Source of the DNA: Oscillospiraceae bacterium
GTDB taxonomy: Bacteria; Bacillota_A; Clostridia; Oscillospirales; Ruminococcaceae
Assembly: GCA_017400025.1 (NCBI GenBank)
Contig: JAFQAF010000326.1
Span: 1-6,502, forward strand
Reading direction: 5' to 3'
DNA length: 6,502 nucleotides
Both the position numbers and the translations under genes were made by a program. The notes under the pieces were generated by a model. It saw only the letters and a list, made by a program, of their open reading frames with translations. It was not told the origin of the DNA and did not search any database. Each line of letters begins with the position of its first letter. Position 1 is the stretch's first letter. Below are positions 6,084 through 6,502 of the stretch, piece by piece.

Positions 6084-6502
6084 ATGATTGATTTCAGACC
6101 TATCAGACCACGGGACTATTCTGTGGTTTCCCCAATACTTAAAAATTCCGGAGTGGAAAACTGCGACCATTGCTTTGCTACAATGCTGGTATGGTCACAC
6201 AGACATCCGGTGGAAATTGCACTGGTGGAGGGCACTGTTTTTATGCGCTCTTTCGGCAATGCCCACTGGTGGTATTTTTACCCGGTAGGCGATATGCCCC
6301 GTGAAAAGGCCATACAGCTTATCCTTGATGATGCACGGCAGAACAACATAAAAGCCAGTATTTACGGCATAGACCGGCAGGGTGCAGAATTCCTGCAAAG
6401 CCGGTTTGGTGATGTGCTGGAAATAAAGGAAGACAGGGATGGTTCAGACTATATCTATCTTGTATCGGACCTTGCAAACCTGCCCAGCAAGAATTATCAG
6501 AA
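6084..6502 (+). CDS. DUF2156 domain protein (GNAT-like acyl/aminoacyl-transferase fold), 3'-truncated
   Basis: An open frame from the ATG at 6084 runs off the right edge with no stop, giving 139 visible residues. The start MIDFRPIRPRDYSVVSPIL and later features (WWYFYPVGD at about 62-70, SDYIYLVSDLANLPSKNYQ at the end of the visible part) match the DUF2156 family, which shares the fold of the C-terminal domain of the lysyl-phosphatidylglycerol synthase MprF. In stand-alone clostridial members the substrate is unknown, so no function is assigned. No membrane segment is seen in this part. The start is 12 bases after the tmk stop and has no Shine-Dalgarno site, so it is probably co-transcribed with thyX-tmk and may be translated by re-initiation. 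Family call is from recognised pattern, moderately sure. Confidence 0.75.
   Translation, partial: MIDFRPIRPRDYSVVSPILKNSGVENCDHCFATMLVWSHRHPVEIALVEGTVFMRSFGNAHWWYFYPVGDMPREKAIQLILDDARQNNIKASIYGIDRQGAEFLQSRFGDVLEIKEDRDGSDYIYLVSDLANLPSKNYQ

Noticed and set aside
1..6502. Mobile element, CRISPR array, tRNA/rRNA or riboswitch
   Set aside because: No repeat arrays, terminal repeats, transposase or integrase motifs, or tRNA-like foldable regions were seen. The intergenic gaps are all under about 90 bases, too short for most riboswitches.

Overview
The window reads as chromosomal housekeeping DNA from a low-to-moderate GC Gram-positive bacterium, most likely a clostridial gut-type Firmicute (Oscillospirales/Ruminococcaceae-like). 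Reasons: an MreB without an N-terminal amphipathic helix, a PcrA-type UvrD helicase with an extra segment between motifs I and Ia that I recall from Oscillospirales homologues, ThyX in place of ThyA, a clostridial-type thymidylate kinase, and purine-rich Shine-Dalgarno sites. The taxonomic call is inference from protein style, not from a search. All genes lie on the + strand and coding density is high: the longest gap between genes is about 85 bases.

Layout. (1) 1-1530: the 3' part of a ComF-family phosphoribosyltransferase, then an mreB-family gene 16 bases downstream, closed by a perfect intrinsic terminator. (2) 1542-2099: a YgjP/DUF45-type zinc metallopeptidase starting 11 bases after the terminator, with no visible Shine-Dalgarno site. 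(3) 2101-4539: a good sigma-A-type promoter, framed by a 9-bp inverted repeat, followed by a PcrA/UvrD helicase. (4) 4537-6502: a second good promoter overlapping the pcrA stop codon, followed by thyX, tmk and the 5' part of a DUF2156 gene, apparently one operon.

How the genes fit together: thyX and tmk are consecutive steps from dUMP to dTMP to dTDP, next to a DNA-repair/replication helicase. ComF-family proteins are linked to DNA uptake and MreB to cell shape, but their pairing here may be only positional. I see no mobile element, phage gene, CRISPR array, tRNA or rRNA, and no evidence for a new multi-gene system. The points most worth a second look are a divergent nucleotide-binding region in MreB, the inverted repeat around the pcrA promoter, the PcrA insertion, the cysteine-bearing ThyX tail, and two genes that start without a Shine-Dalgarno site.
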